A DNA stretch of 64,000 nucleotides from Stropharia rugosoannulata. Its lineage: Eukaryota > Basidiomycota > Agaricomycetes > Agaricales > Strophariaceae. The stretch lies in contig JANCIK010000007.1 of assembly GCA_028532985.1 (NCBI GenBank), forward strand, positions 2,790,001-2,854,000, read 5' to 3'. Below, piece by piece: positions 44,887 to 55,258 of the stretch (the stretch's first letter is position 1; every line of letters starts with the position of its first letter). The notes under the pieces are model-generated. The model did no database searches and was not told the DNA's origin. It saw nothing but the letters and a program-made list of their open reading frames with translations. Both the position numbers and the translations under genes were made by a program.

Positions 44887-45584
44887 ATGAAGTTCCAATC
44901 TATTGTCGCCATCGCCTGCGCAGCCTCTGCGTACGCTTCCACTGTTGCTGATGTTGAGAACGACATCAAAAACATTTCCACTCAGCTCACCACCCTCGAC
45001 GGAATTATCTCCAGTTTCCCTGCTACAGGAGGAAGCTTGACTGTTGCTCTGGTAGGAATATCCTGCCTGCTCTGTAAATTCATGTCTTTAACATTACCTT
45101 ATTACACAGAGCATTCACACAGACGCGGTCAACCTTGATTCCGCTATTGACAAGGGTACCTCAGATGTCAATGTAAGAACTCGCCTTATTCTCTTTAACG
45201 CTAAGGCTGATCATATTACAGGGCGCGCCAAAACCCATCTCTGAGAGCGACGGCAGTACCATCTTGGCTGCCGTTCAAGCCATTGTCCCTACTATTCTGG
45301 ACGCGCTCAAGAATATTGTGATCAAAAAGCCGGCATTCGACGGTCTACCAATTGCTGGTCTTGGTGCACTTGTCAAGCAAGATTTGATCAACCTTAACAC
45401 CAGCACCACAAACTTTGAGGAGGCCCTCATCAGTGCTGCTCCCGTAAGGCTACCTGTTATTATTTAGAGTTTTTTTTTGCTCAACAATACTTCATAGGCC
45501 GACCTGAAGCCCTCTGCTACCTCCATCAAGTCGACTCTTGATGCCGCTTTCTCTACTGCCATTGCTGCTTATGCTACCCCTTAA
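44887..45584 (+). CDS. HsbA-type hydrophobic surface binding protein
   Basis: Small secreted protein of the hydrophobic-surface-binding-protein A family, which coats hydrophobic solids and helps recruit hydrolases. Exons 44887-45051, 45110-45172, 45222-45443 and 45498-45584; 178 residues. A signal peptide of about 17 residues (MKFQSIVAIACAASAYA) precedes an all-helical domain with spaced hydrophobic residues (VENDIKNISTQLTTLDGII, IHTDAVNLDSAIDKGTSDV, DALKNIVIKKPAFDGLPIAG). It has no cysteines in the mature part. A TATA box and short leader suggest strong expression. No break was seen. Confidence 0.85.
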
Positions 45585-45902
45585 GGGCATTCGAGAGACT
45601 AGTAATTGTATCGGAACTCATACTCATGAATGGCAGGAAGAAATGTGACATTAAATAGCTTGTACATTTGGATTAAATTCAGTGGCCATGTGGCTTCCTC
45701 CCTTTTTGACCATAAGAATCAAGCAGACCTAAGTAACAAAAGTATTTACTGGTTAAAGTGTATGAGCCCTGAAACCCGCAGATTGATAAGTCCTACCACC
45801 GAGTTTGGGAATTGATGATTTATTCCAAATTCATGTATTCCTCTCTTTCTCACCCTGTAAATAGTGGGTGCACCTCAGTTCTTCCGATCTCAGACCCCCA
45901 TC
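45585..45902. other. Intergenic spacer
   Basis: Short tandem spacer between two plus-strand genes; nothing seen. Confidence 0.5.
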
Positions 45903-46968
45903 ATGGCTTCTCATACCCTGCTGAACATACTCAAAGCCAATAAGCCAGCTTTTGGCGTCTGGCTAACACTTCCGGGGGTTTTCCATGCCAAAACTGTAGC
46001 GCAGGCCAGCCCTCACCTGTCCTGGATCGCAATAGATTGCGAGCACGGCATAGTCCCACTCGTTCCTGGAGCAGCAGAGAGCATCGCTGCTATACAGGCC
46101 GCGTATCCACAGGGAAATGGCCCTAGCCCTCTTGTTCGAATAGCGGCGACTGGGATGAGCACGAGCTCCAGTTGGCAGATCAAGAACGCTCTGGATGCGG
46201 GGGCGCGTGGGATAGTAGCACCTATGGTAACTAGGCGCCCTAACTCTTGTAATCAAGTCCAGACCCTATGTACTCACATGCATGTTGGGTAGATATCGAC
46301 CGCTGCCCAAGCAAAACAAGTTGTCGCTGATAGTCGCTTCCATCCGAATGGGAGGAGAGGCTATGGCAGTCCCTTTACCCACGGCCAATGGGGAGTGAGC
46401 GCTGGGGAGTACTTGGAATCCGCAAACAGCAGCGTACTCGTAATGGTGCAAATCGAGACGAAAGAAGCAATTGAAAACCTTGATGAAATTGCCAGTGTCG
46501 ATGGAGTTGGTAAATATCTGCTGCTCTCCCTGGATTTGGGGTTGAATACGAGCTAATAATTGTGTAAATCGGGCAGATGTACTGTTTATCGGGCCATATG
46601 ACCTCTCTATATGCCTGGGATATCCGCCGCCTTCTCCAGACGTCCATCCATACATTGAAGCCATAATCCAAAAGACGTTGCAAGTCAGTCATGCCCATGG
46701 GAAAAAATGGTATGAATTACAGTTTTAGTCAGTTATTCCGTTCTTCACAGTATGTACAACAGTGCCATTTACTGCACATCTGGAGCTCAAGCTGCTATTA
46801 GAGCGAAGGAGGGATTTGATATTGTAGGTGAAGCTTCCTCGCCACCAAAAATTAAATGGCTAATTTGTGGTTGACTTTCTGCGTATGATGTAGATAAACG
46901 TTATCAACGATGTTGCGGCCTTGTCCAGTGCAATTTCTGCAAACATGGATACAGCATTGGGCAAGTGA
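45903..46968 (+). CDS. HpcH/HpaI-type class II aldolase
   Basis: Metal-dependent aldolase related to 4-hydroxy-2-oxoheptanedioate aldolase; it splits or forms 2-oxo acid aldols releasing pyruvate. Exons 45903-46226, 46293-46509, 46577-46709, 46763-46823 and 46894-46968; 269 residues. Family landmarks: FGVWLTLPG, WIAIDCEHG (catalytic histidine), LVRI, ALDAGARGIVAPM, QIETKEAIENLDEIASVDGV (metal-binding Glu) and DVLFIGPYDLS (metal-binding Asp). The C-terminus INVINDVAAL forms the last strand and helix. There is no targeting signal. The MFS and HsbA neighbours give no clear pathway context. Confidence 0.9.
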
Positions 46969-48328
46969 TGACCATGCATGTAGCCCTCGCCTACCGGCGA
47001 CTAGGTCTGGTTTTAGGCTCCATTCAAGTTACTGTTTTTGATGTGAATGATATGTATGTACAATTAAAGAGATGTAGTTTGATTTTTCAAGAGTACAGGT
47101 TTTCCTAGCGGGGGCATGATAAAGCCGGGAGGTCGAAGATGCGGCCAACTGAAGCCCACTGACTTGGAGGGCGGCCTGAGTCTGTAAAACCTCGGTGATA
47201 TTATAGCGAGGGACAAAGCACCCACGGCGAAGTAAGGTTTTTAGCAAAACAGCATAGCGACTTGGTATCAGCTAAGCGACGTTTAAATGTTTATCTTCAC
47301 ATTGTCGCGCTCACTTTCCCAATTTTTCTCGCGAGGAACTGAACGCACAGCGGCGCAGTCACCGAAGCATTGACTGCGGGTCACACTTGCAAGAAAAGAT
47401 CCATTTCTAATAAAGCTACCGAACCTATCTCAGAGAATTGAAGGTTAAGGGAAGCTAAGCACTTGGAGGTGCCTTCGGATAGCTTTCGAAGTTTCTTCTG
47501 ATTTCAGGTAATCATACAAACTCTTATAGTATAACAGGGCTCAGATTACAAACGTAGTAGCTTTGTATATCACTCAGTTACTACAATACAGCTTTTAGCA
47601 CAATATTTTTCACGGTGACTTAGACAGTTTGTTGAGTTTTAGTCTTGAGTTCACAGATCGGCATGGGGTTCTATTGTTATGGACGTCTGGCAGATCACCC
47701 CCATCAGTGTATTTACGTTTGGCGCCGTTTGGACGTTCACGAGCACGCTCGCGGCTGAGCGCTGAGTGCCGACACGCGCTCTGATTTGATCACACACACT
47801 CACAATATACTTCCATCACTACTACAAGGATAGGGGGTTTCCATAGCCAGGGCAACATTACTGACTATCAGGGACTCGTTTTCAACTTCTACATCCAATC
47901 TGGCAGCCAAAGCGGGCTGTATCGGCCAACACCCACCAATACTTACGATCTACTATAGGAATATTTTGGAGTTCAGGTGCTCACGCGCCCACGCGCTCAC
48001 GGCCTCCGTGCCCCACACTGATCAGTAAACGGACCAGTGAGCTTCTCGCCGGTTCTGGCTGCGTGGCATAGGCTACTATTTCCCTTCAGTCTATTTCGGT
48101 GTTCAAGATTATGTCCGATGTCGTTGGCAGGCAGCAGGATGCAACCCCCGTAATTATAGGGTCCCCAGGGCATTGAAATGGACATAAAGGAACGCTATAC
48201 TTTATCTCATGCCTTGATCCAGTTTTCTTTCCTTGATGGTCCACACTCTTTGGCCCTCAGCCCATCCCTCGTTTCTCTAGAGTCTCTCGGCTGAACGCTG
48301 GTCTCGCTCGCTCCTGTAACTCTCCGAT
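46969..48328. other. Intergenic, no gene seen
   Basis: 1.4 kb without a supportable frame or RNA gene. Confidence 0.45.
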
Positions 48329-50133
48329 ATGGATCCTGCATCGATCTTTGAGTTTATCACCCAGGGTCTCTATAACATTCAGATTACGCGGTTTACCACA
48401 TGTAGGTGCTTTGTTCACTTTGAAATATCCTCAAGTGACCTTTATTTCTTGCATAGTATCATCCAGTAGTGTCATTGTCTTCGACCATTGTGCGATTTAG
48501 CATATCTTCCTTGGGTACATGACCTGATTTAGCAGTTACCAGTGCTCACCTTGAGCGACGAGGTATGAATCTAACCACATACCATCCCAACGCCACGACC
48601 TAATCGCCGCTCCCACAGGTGGAGTTAATTTGGGTATAGGGAAATTTTACAGCGCGGAGACATTATTTTTGACATCCCTTCCATCTTCCAGAAAAGCTCA
48701 TGGAGTCTGGGAAAGGTTCTATTTCTGGTGGTAGGCGCTCGCTTCGGTATTGCTTTGAGTATCTGACCTATAAAATCGTGGCTTTTAGAACAGATATTAT
48801 TCCCTGGCCGCAGTGGTGTATGTGAATTTACTCATCAAAAGATATTCTTTTCTCATTCATCGTACCAGATTCAACAACTACGGTGAATTTAGTTTGAAGT
48901 TCTGACAGAAATTCTCTTTCTGACACGGGACTCCAGCGCTTCTGGCTCATACCGTGGATGCTACAGTGAGAGATTGAATCGAACTTTTTTGAATGACGCT
49001 AACCGTTGGGCCTTAGTTGTGAGTCAACCCAACTCGAGTAAGGACAAAGATGTCTTATCTTTCTTTTTTATTATGAATGAATGTGCAGCTGTAAGTGGCT
49101 CATTCTCATGTCTGTCACGGTATATGCCAATTACATACGCTTCAACCATATCTAGGTATAAATTTCTACAGATGGCAAGGCTGGACAGGCCTAATTGCTT
49201 GCTTACTCGCAGAAGGTACTATTTTAATTGTCACTTCAGCATTCAACAATCAATTCATTTCTTGAAAGCTATCTTGCAAATGCGAATATACGCTCTATAT
49301 TCGCTGAACAAGAAACTTCTAGCTTTCATGTTGTCCTGCTGGGTTGCATGCCTGACGGCATCGGCGTATGTGATGTACAGTGTCCTAGCAAAACTTACAG
49401 GTGAGCATGGACAGGAAGATCCGGGAAATAAGCTGATGTACCACGGCAGTCACGGCCATGGATATTCCGGGCGGGATGTTCTGTGTCCCGGATAACGTCT
49501 CGACACATTTTTTCGCATTTTGGATTCCCATGCTAGCGTTCGAGACGCTTCTGTGCGGGTTGGCCCTCTTTCGCGGGTTCCAAACTTATCGATCCAGCGG
49601 AACTTTGTTTCACAGTGGGAGGCAGCTCGTTGGCATCCTTGTTCGGGATTCCATCTTATATTTCCTCGTGTAAGATTTAAATCTCCAACGCTCGGGACCA
49701 TGAAGATTCTCACGTAACTATCAATTCATTCCAGGATCTGCATGGCGTATCTAACATGTCTTCTTATTTGGGTCATTGCTCCGGTGAGACCTTTTTGGTC
49801 GTGTACCTTGCATCTTGATCAGGCACTGACTAGAATGTTGTTCGTGAATAGGTTGGCCTCCTCGATGCCCCTGTAGGCTTTTCTCTGGCCATGTCATGCG
49901 TACTCACAAATCGAGTGGTCCTAAATGTCCGGGCAGTCAGCAAGGACGGAAATAACTCCAGACTTCCTACATCCCACTCTCAGAAAGGGTATGAGATGCA
50001 GGATGTCAGCTTCGTGAGCCCAGAGACGCTGACTTTGCACGAATTAAATAAACTCCGGAAGCTGCGAGCTGACAAGCCTATCGATATTCATAATACCACT
50101 TCTCTGGAAGGCCTACATCTCGTGGCTCTATAA
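48329..50133 (+). CDS. DUF6533-type seven-helix membrane protein
   Basis: Agaricomycete integral membrane family of unknown function. Exons read 48329-48401, 48457-48489, 48543-48562, 48619-48633 (15 bases), 48692-48730, 48789-48817, 48869 to about 48893, 49156-49215, 49269-49400, 49450-49669, 49735-49783 and 49852-50133. Landmarks: SVIVFDHLLTLSDEVELIW across three tiny exons, SWSLGKVLFLV, NRYYSLAAVVFNNYG, RWQGWTGLIACLLAE, ILQMRIYALYSLNKKLL, RDSILYFLV and the hydrophilic tail after RVVLNVRAVS. The stretch 48894-49155 is unresolved; homologs usually have about ten more residues there, so an exon may be missing from this model. It is distantly related to the protein at 21158-22937. Confidence 0.75.
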
Positions 50134-50505
50134 TTGCCTGATTAATGTAGAATTGTATGTCCTATCTAGACAAGCAAGCATTTGCTGTACTTAGCTGTAG
50201 CGTTATTCGACTTCTAGTACTAATGTCGACTTGATGTTGATGGTCTGAATATTATAACTTGCCAGTGACAGCGTCTGAGCTATTCCGCTAGTGAACTCAT
50301 AAAATAAAAATAAACGTCATTTTCACTATACGTACCACATAACACTCAGAGTCCATTAGTAAATGCATTCGATATCGCAGATGAGTTGCAGACACTAAGC
50401 ATGTATTGTCGCCGAACAGCTGAGCTTCGGCATCCCGTCGGGTTAAATCTCCGCATCAAAAAATCCAAGGCGGACGGAATTCGTCGCGCGCCGTCGACGA
50501 CGACA
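50134..50505. other. Intergenic spacer
   Basis: Nothing seen. Confidence 0.5.
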
Positions 50506-51698
50506 ATGATGGCCAGCCTTCTCGCCCGACATGCTTTCCGTACTGTACGTCGGACTGGCATTCCGCATATACCGCGGAATATACATACAACTCCAGTGGG
50601 TAAGTCATACTCGCATTTTCGGGAGAAACCTGCTCATTGAATGCGTGTACTTAGCGCTGAAGAAAAAGGGCAAAGCCGTTATTGAGGACTTGTTCTCGGA
50701 GGAAGACGCTTTCGCAGAAGAAGATTTAATAAAGATTGAAGACGCGTCAAAAAGCCCAAACACTTCAACGCCCGCAGGTACCTCCGAAGCTGTCCAACCG
50801 GTCGCGTCAGAGCTAGAAAAGGCTACCCCTGCCCCAGTTAAGGTGCACAAAGTAAAGCTAGACCCGACAGTTCGCCAGCAACGGTTCGAAGAGCAGTTCA
50901 CCTACGTAGAACTGCGAATCGGAAGGTCGCCGTCTATCCGAAAGGAGCGCGTCCGCAAGCGTCATTTCTTGACGTTGCTGGACCTTGCTCAATCGGAATC
51001 GGATGTACGGAGAGTCGTCGACCTCGTTCCGCGGTTCAAGGGAGCAGGAGGAGAGCTAATGGACAGTTTTGCGGAGGCCCTTGCTCGTACGTGTTCACCA
51101 TTTACACTTCCTGCTATGCCTGGAGCTTAACTTGTATGATACTGTAGGCCGATGCCAGGAGCTACAGTGCCAAAATATTGCTCTGGAAGTCTTTGGCGAC
51201 TTTGCAAAATACCAAGTCCACCTTGATATCAACGCTGCGCGCTGGCTCATCCATTCCCTGTACCTTAAATATCCCCTTGAGCAGGTGCTTGTTGCCACCG
51301 CCCTCTACCCCGCTTACAACCTCCCGCCGGTCAACAAGGACCTCGCGACTGCGTCTATGCTCGCTGCAGCATTTTATAAGCACGGTACACCCGAGTCTAT
51401 CAAGGCCGCTGACGCCCTCAGGCCGAGCATCAGTGCTATGATCAGCAAAGTGAACCTCGGGACGGCCCCGGACCACGCTACGCGAAAACACAACAAGTGG
51501 ATAAGTTGGGCCCTACGCCGGGTCAATGAAGCAAAGGAAGGGAAAGCACCATTCATTTCCCAACAGCGGTTACCCCTCAAAATCGAGCTGCAGAAATCCC
51601 AGCCAACTTCTACCATACCGACACCAAGTGCCAAACCTGCAGCAAAGCCTGCGGTAAGCAAGCCGCTGAAGGCGAAGAAGGCGCCTCTGAAAGCATAA
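50506..51698 (+). CDS. Conserved mitochondrial protein, function unassigned
   Basis: Three exons (50506-50599, 50655-51086, 51148-51698), 358 residues. The N-terminus MMASLLARHAFRTVRRTG followed by RNIHTTPV is an arginine-rich mitochondrial presequence. An acidic linker (residues about 40-60) precedes a helical region: RQQRFEEQFTYVELRIGRS, RKRHFLTLLDLAQSESDVRR, DLVPRFKGAGGELMDSFAEA and NIALEVFGDFAKY, in helix-turn-helix units like TPR/PPR-type scaffolds. The tail is lysine/alanine/proline-rich. A role in the mitochondrial ribosome or in mitochondrial RNA handling is a guess from this architecture. No membrane segment. Confidence 0.7.
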
Positions 51699-51864
51699 TC
51701 ACTGGCCTACAAATACTACTTATTTTAGAGGGCTGTTTCATCGAGTAACGCCATATTAACATAATTTACTCATCCTCTTTGCATGTTTTTACGCTACGTA
51801 TACTAAGGGAATTATCCAGGTGCGAAACTTACATTGGCTTGAAATGATGAGCACTCTGATCCTT

Positions 51865-53387
51865 TCATTCACCTCCGTCGTCTTCGACTAAGAAATTACC
51901 CTCTTCCAGATCAATTTCGCGACTCTCCTGCGCCAACTCGCACGCAGAACAAAAGAATGCTGCTGCGCAGTCGCCTAAGCAGTCGCCGTCAATAGCGTAC
52001 CTGCGCCGCACGGCCGCACGGTTTGGGATCTGGATTGCCCATCCAAACAGGCAAAATGTCGTGAGGCATGCATGCACTACACAGTCCGCAGAACACGTCC
52101 CGCCCCTTGCGGGATGCACTTCCTCTTCTGCGTAGAGGTGCTCGATTCGGGCCTTATTCCTGCCGTAAACGATGCACGGACACCACAGAGCCTTGCAGCC
52201 TGCAGATGTCAGCTTCAGTCAATGCCAACTGAACGGAAAGATATAGTTGGCTCACAGGTGCCTAGGTTGTGGTCGCAAAACAGACACAAGTCCGTACTCC
52301 ATTCCCGTGTACCGTGCTTGCTGTACGGCAAGCCTTTGGCGTTTCGGTTGCCTATAACAAGCTGCATCCCTCGTTTCCCTCGCGGCTGGCTGGTGATCGC
52401 CGGCCGTAGCGTTGGTGTGGGTGCACGCCGACCGTGAAGGGAGTCTCGATGTGCCCGCGGACGCCAGGGTGTAAGGTTGTCTGAAGGTACAGCCCGCATC
52501 GGTGTCGCGCTGGAGTGTTCCCTTGCCGGATAGTCGTACTGATGTACGACATCTGGGAATGTGCTCTCTGCTTCCTCTTCGACAAGCGACAGGCCGTGGA
52601 CGCCAAGCTGCAACGCAGGTGGTCTCGTCGTATACGCTCTACGCATACTGGGGCGAGCCGCTATACTCGGCACGCAATTCTGCCGCACGAAGGGAGAAAT
52701 GCCTGAGCTCTGCCCTACTGGATATCCGTATGCGTGTTCAGGCTCCTGGTCCAGGCTGTGTGCGTAGTCTGATGCGGGCTCTGAGTATGAAGCGCGCATA
52801 TACACGCTGCCAGGCCGCGGCGTCGTTGGGTAGTTTGCCTGCGTAGTCATAGCTGTCAGCATCTCTGGATTATCCAGGCGTGTAGTAACGGGTGTCCATT
52901 GACGCGCAGTGGGGGCACGCTCCGTGCGCAACCGCTCCTGTCCTTCATTGTACATCACGCTTGGCACAGCGGTCGCCCGTCCCGAAGGTTGAAAACGAGC
53001 GAAGTTATCCTCAAGGGCGTAGTGTGAGGCGGGCTCCGTGTTTTCTAGTAGTCCTTGTTCCTGTCGTAGTTCGTGTGGATTTGGGAACGCCATTGAGATC
53101 ATGCGGCGAGGACCACCATAGTCGTAGTTTTTTCCTTCTGCCAGCCAACCCCCAGAGGAGGTGTATCCAGGAGGGCGAAACCCGCTTTGTGCGCGCTCTG
53201 CGCGTTTGCTGTTTTTGTTCAATCTCCAGGATTTTTCCGTTTCCATAAGTCCAATGGGAGGTGTGGGCGCAGATGGATTTGCCACTCGCAGAGTGGGATA
53301 ACCGACATAGTAGGAACGAGGCGAACAAGGTTCCATCCTCACTTGAACTGCCGGGGGGAAGCAAGATTTGCAATACTCATAAGCCAA
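51865..53387 (-). CDS. PLAC8-domain protein with long disordered N-terminal region
   Basis: Two exons (52256-53387 and 51865-52199), 488 residues. The C-terminal ~135 residues form a PLAC8 cysteine-rich domain: REWSTDLCLFCD, CKALWCPCIVYGRNKARIEH, TTFCLFGWAIQIPNRAAVRRRY, GDCLGDCAAAFFCSACELAQES, and an acidic end (EIDLEEGNFLVEDDGGE). The first ~350 residues are low-complexity, rich in Pro, Arg, Tyr and Ser, with many RxP and YP motifs, and no known fold. The first exon is unusually long for this genome. PLAC8 proteins act at membranes in metal tolerance, calcium or cell-size control, but the role here is unknown. It lies head-to-head with the PLAC8 gene at 53946. Confidence 0.82.
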
Positions 53388-53945
53388 TGCCGACCAGAGG
53401 TTTCGTTTGAGAAAGGAGTATAATTACAAGAACTTATTTCATTTATGTCTGCCGTGGCGTACAACTAATGGACTGGAACATCCAAGGAACATCAGCACAG
53501 TTACATGAGAAATAACTGAATCCTTTTGTTTTCTGTGAAGACTGGATGTATGTAACATGTCCGTCCGACTGTGTTTTCCTTAATGTGGTTCATGACAAGT
53601 TCATGCATGAAGAAAAAACTTCAGGCTGATTATCACGCACGCTACTCGTTTTTTATTCACGGGTGCGTGGCATGGTACGGCTCGAAGACGGACAGCATAC
53701 AGGCATTGTTCGCGTCGCCCCGGGCGATCCTGTGATGGAGGATGAAATTAGCTTAATAACGGAATTTGATGCCCATCAAGGCATGCTTCGGGACTATATA
53801 AGGCATGCAATCCATTTTGATGTTTCCCTGCCCCTTGCTGTGCAAGTCCCACTTCGCCAACCCTCTCAATTCAAGAATTTCGCTGGTCGAGTTCTGTATC
53901 TGAAAACTTCAACGTTCCTTCCCAGAGTCCTACACCCTAGTAGTT
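53388..53945. promoter_or_regulatory. Shared divergent promoter region of two PLAC8 genes
   Basis: 558 bases separate the two start codons. No gene is supported; the region presumably holds both promoters. No TATA box close to either start is obvious. Confidence 0.4.
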
Positions 53946-54606
53946 ATGTCAAACCAACGAGTTTACTCTGCGCAGCCCCTCCCGTCCGGTGGAATGGTCG
54001 TCGCTCCTGGCGGCGGAGGCAACCGCAATGCGAAGAATATGCCTGTGGATTCTGAGGGAAGGGACTGGTCGCATGGAAAGTGCAGCTGCTTCAGCGACTG
54101 CTCGACATGTGAGTCTGCCTCTACCAACACCTAACTACTGCATGCGCCGCTCTGCGCGCAACAGGAACACAGGGCTGTGCGTCAGCGACGAGTAACACGG
54201 AGCTGACCGCTGCTTTCTATTTCAGGCATACTTGCGACATTCGTCCCATGCGTTGTATACGGACAAAATAAGCACCGTTACCAGCACCTGCACAACCAGG
54301 GCACACCTCACCCCGAGCATGGTGGGTGCTGCTCGAGTTCATGCTTCGGTCATGGTATCCTGTCCATATGTGGCATAAGTTTCCTGCTCCAGGTCTGTTA
54401 CTATATTTGAGTTATTCAATAAATATAAAGCTGATATCTCGACATGATAGATGAGCAACCGAGGCCACATTCGTCATCGCTACAATATCAAGGGTGGCGG
54501 ATGCAACGACTGCTGCACGTCACTTTGGTGCCAGCCTTGCGCCTTAGTCCAGGAGTCACGCGAGCTGGAGCTAGAGGAGGAGAGCTTTCTTTCTCAACGC
54601 TATTAA
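53946..54606 (+). CDS. PLAC8-domain protein (compact form)
   Basis: Three exons (53946-54108, 54226-54392, 54451-54606), 161 residues. After a glycine-rich N-terminus (MSNQRVYSAQPLPSGGMVV) the PLAC8 domain shows NRNAKNMPVDSEGRDWSHG, CSCFSDCSTCILATFVPCVV, YGQNKHRYQHL, GGCCSSSCFGHG, MSNRGHIRHRYNIKGGGCND, CCTSLWCQPCALVQESRE and an acidic end. Two moderately hydrophobic stretches (ILATFVPCVVYG, ILSICGISFLL) could touch the membrane. The motif NRNAK-x-P is shared with the divergent neighbour, so the pair probably arose by inverted duplication. Confidence 0.85.
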
Positions 54607-54853
54607 TCGTTGATGATGTATATTCAAGTACGAGGGTTTGTCGAGTCTAATTAATCAAGCTTTCCTTCTGGCACTATGTCTGAAGGATCAAGTGAGGTAG
54701 CATGTCTGACAGATAAGATAAGAAGGCAAGTCAGCACTGGCAATGCTTGCGGGAAGATAGACCGTAAACCCCAATTTATTTATCAACAAAACAATGGTTC
54801 CTACACTTTGACACGCAGTAGTTGTCTAATTGTATCTTGATTGTCCATTCAAA

Positions 54854-55258
54854 CTAACTCTTAGAATCTCGAGCCTTCCAGTCTAAATGAGAACCTAAAA
54901 ATATGCATAGTACATCCTTACCAGCTTTGATAGCGTTCGTAATAGCCTCCACAATCTTCAGGATGCCTTCGATTGCAAATTGTGCAGCTTGGGCAATTTG
55001 GCGCTTCTCGATTTCCATGTACTCGCGCTCGCTGAGCTGGTATGACGGATCCAGATAACGGGTGCCTAATTTAATGCGGGCTTTAGACACCATGGAGTCA
55101 AATTTGCGAGCCTTCATAGCATCGTGTCCATTATTTCTTGGCCGTTGTAAGTTGTTTTGTGCTCTCGGATAAAGAGCGTTGCCGTGCTCGCCGTTAATAT
55201 GGGCAATAACTGTAGTCGCAGTCAGTGTCAAAATTAAAAGCGTGCAAGAGAATTTCAT
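54854..55258 (-). CDS. Small secreted protein, truncated paralog of 58671-59464
   Basis: An uninterrupted frame of 134 residues; alternatively two exons (54922-55258 and 54854-54882) give 121 residues. The putative 39-base intron is a multiple of three and has no stop, so both forms are readable. A signal peptide (MKFSCTLLILTLTATTVIA) is followed by a helical region with YQLSEREYMEIEKRQ and AIEGILKIVEAITNAIKAG. These match YALTEREVQTELYERQ and the following helix of the paralog downstream. The Trp/Gly-rich C-terminal domain of that paralog is absent here. EKR-Q is a possible Kex2-type site. A TATA box lies about 90 bases upstream (55347-55354). Confidence 0.65.
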   Translation of the reverse strand: MKFSCTLLILTLTATTVIAHINGEHGNALYPRAQNNLQRPRNNGHDAMKARKFDSMVSKARIKLGTRYLDPSYQLSEREYMEIEKRQIAQAAQFAIEGILKIVEAITNAIKAGKDVLCIFLGSHLDWKARDSKS

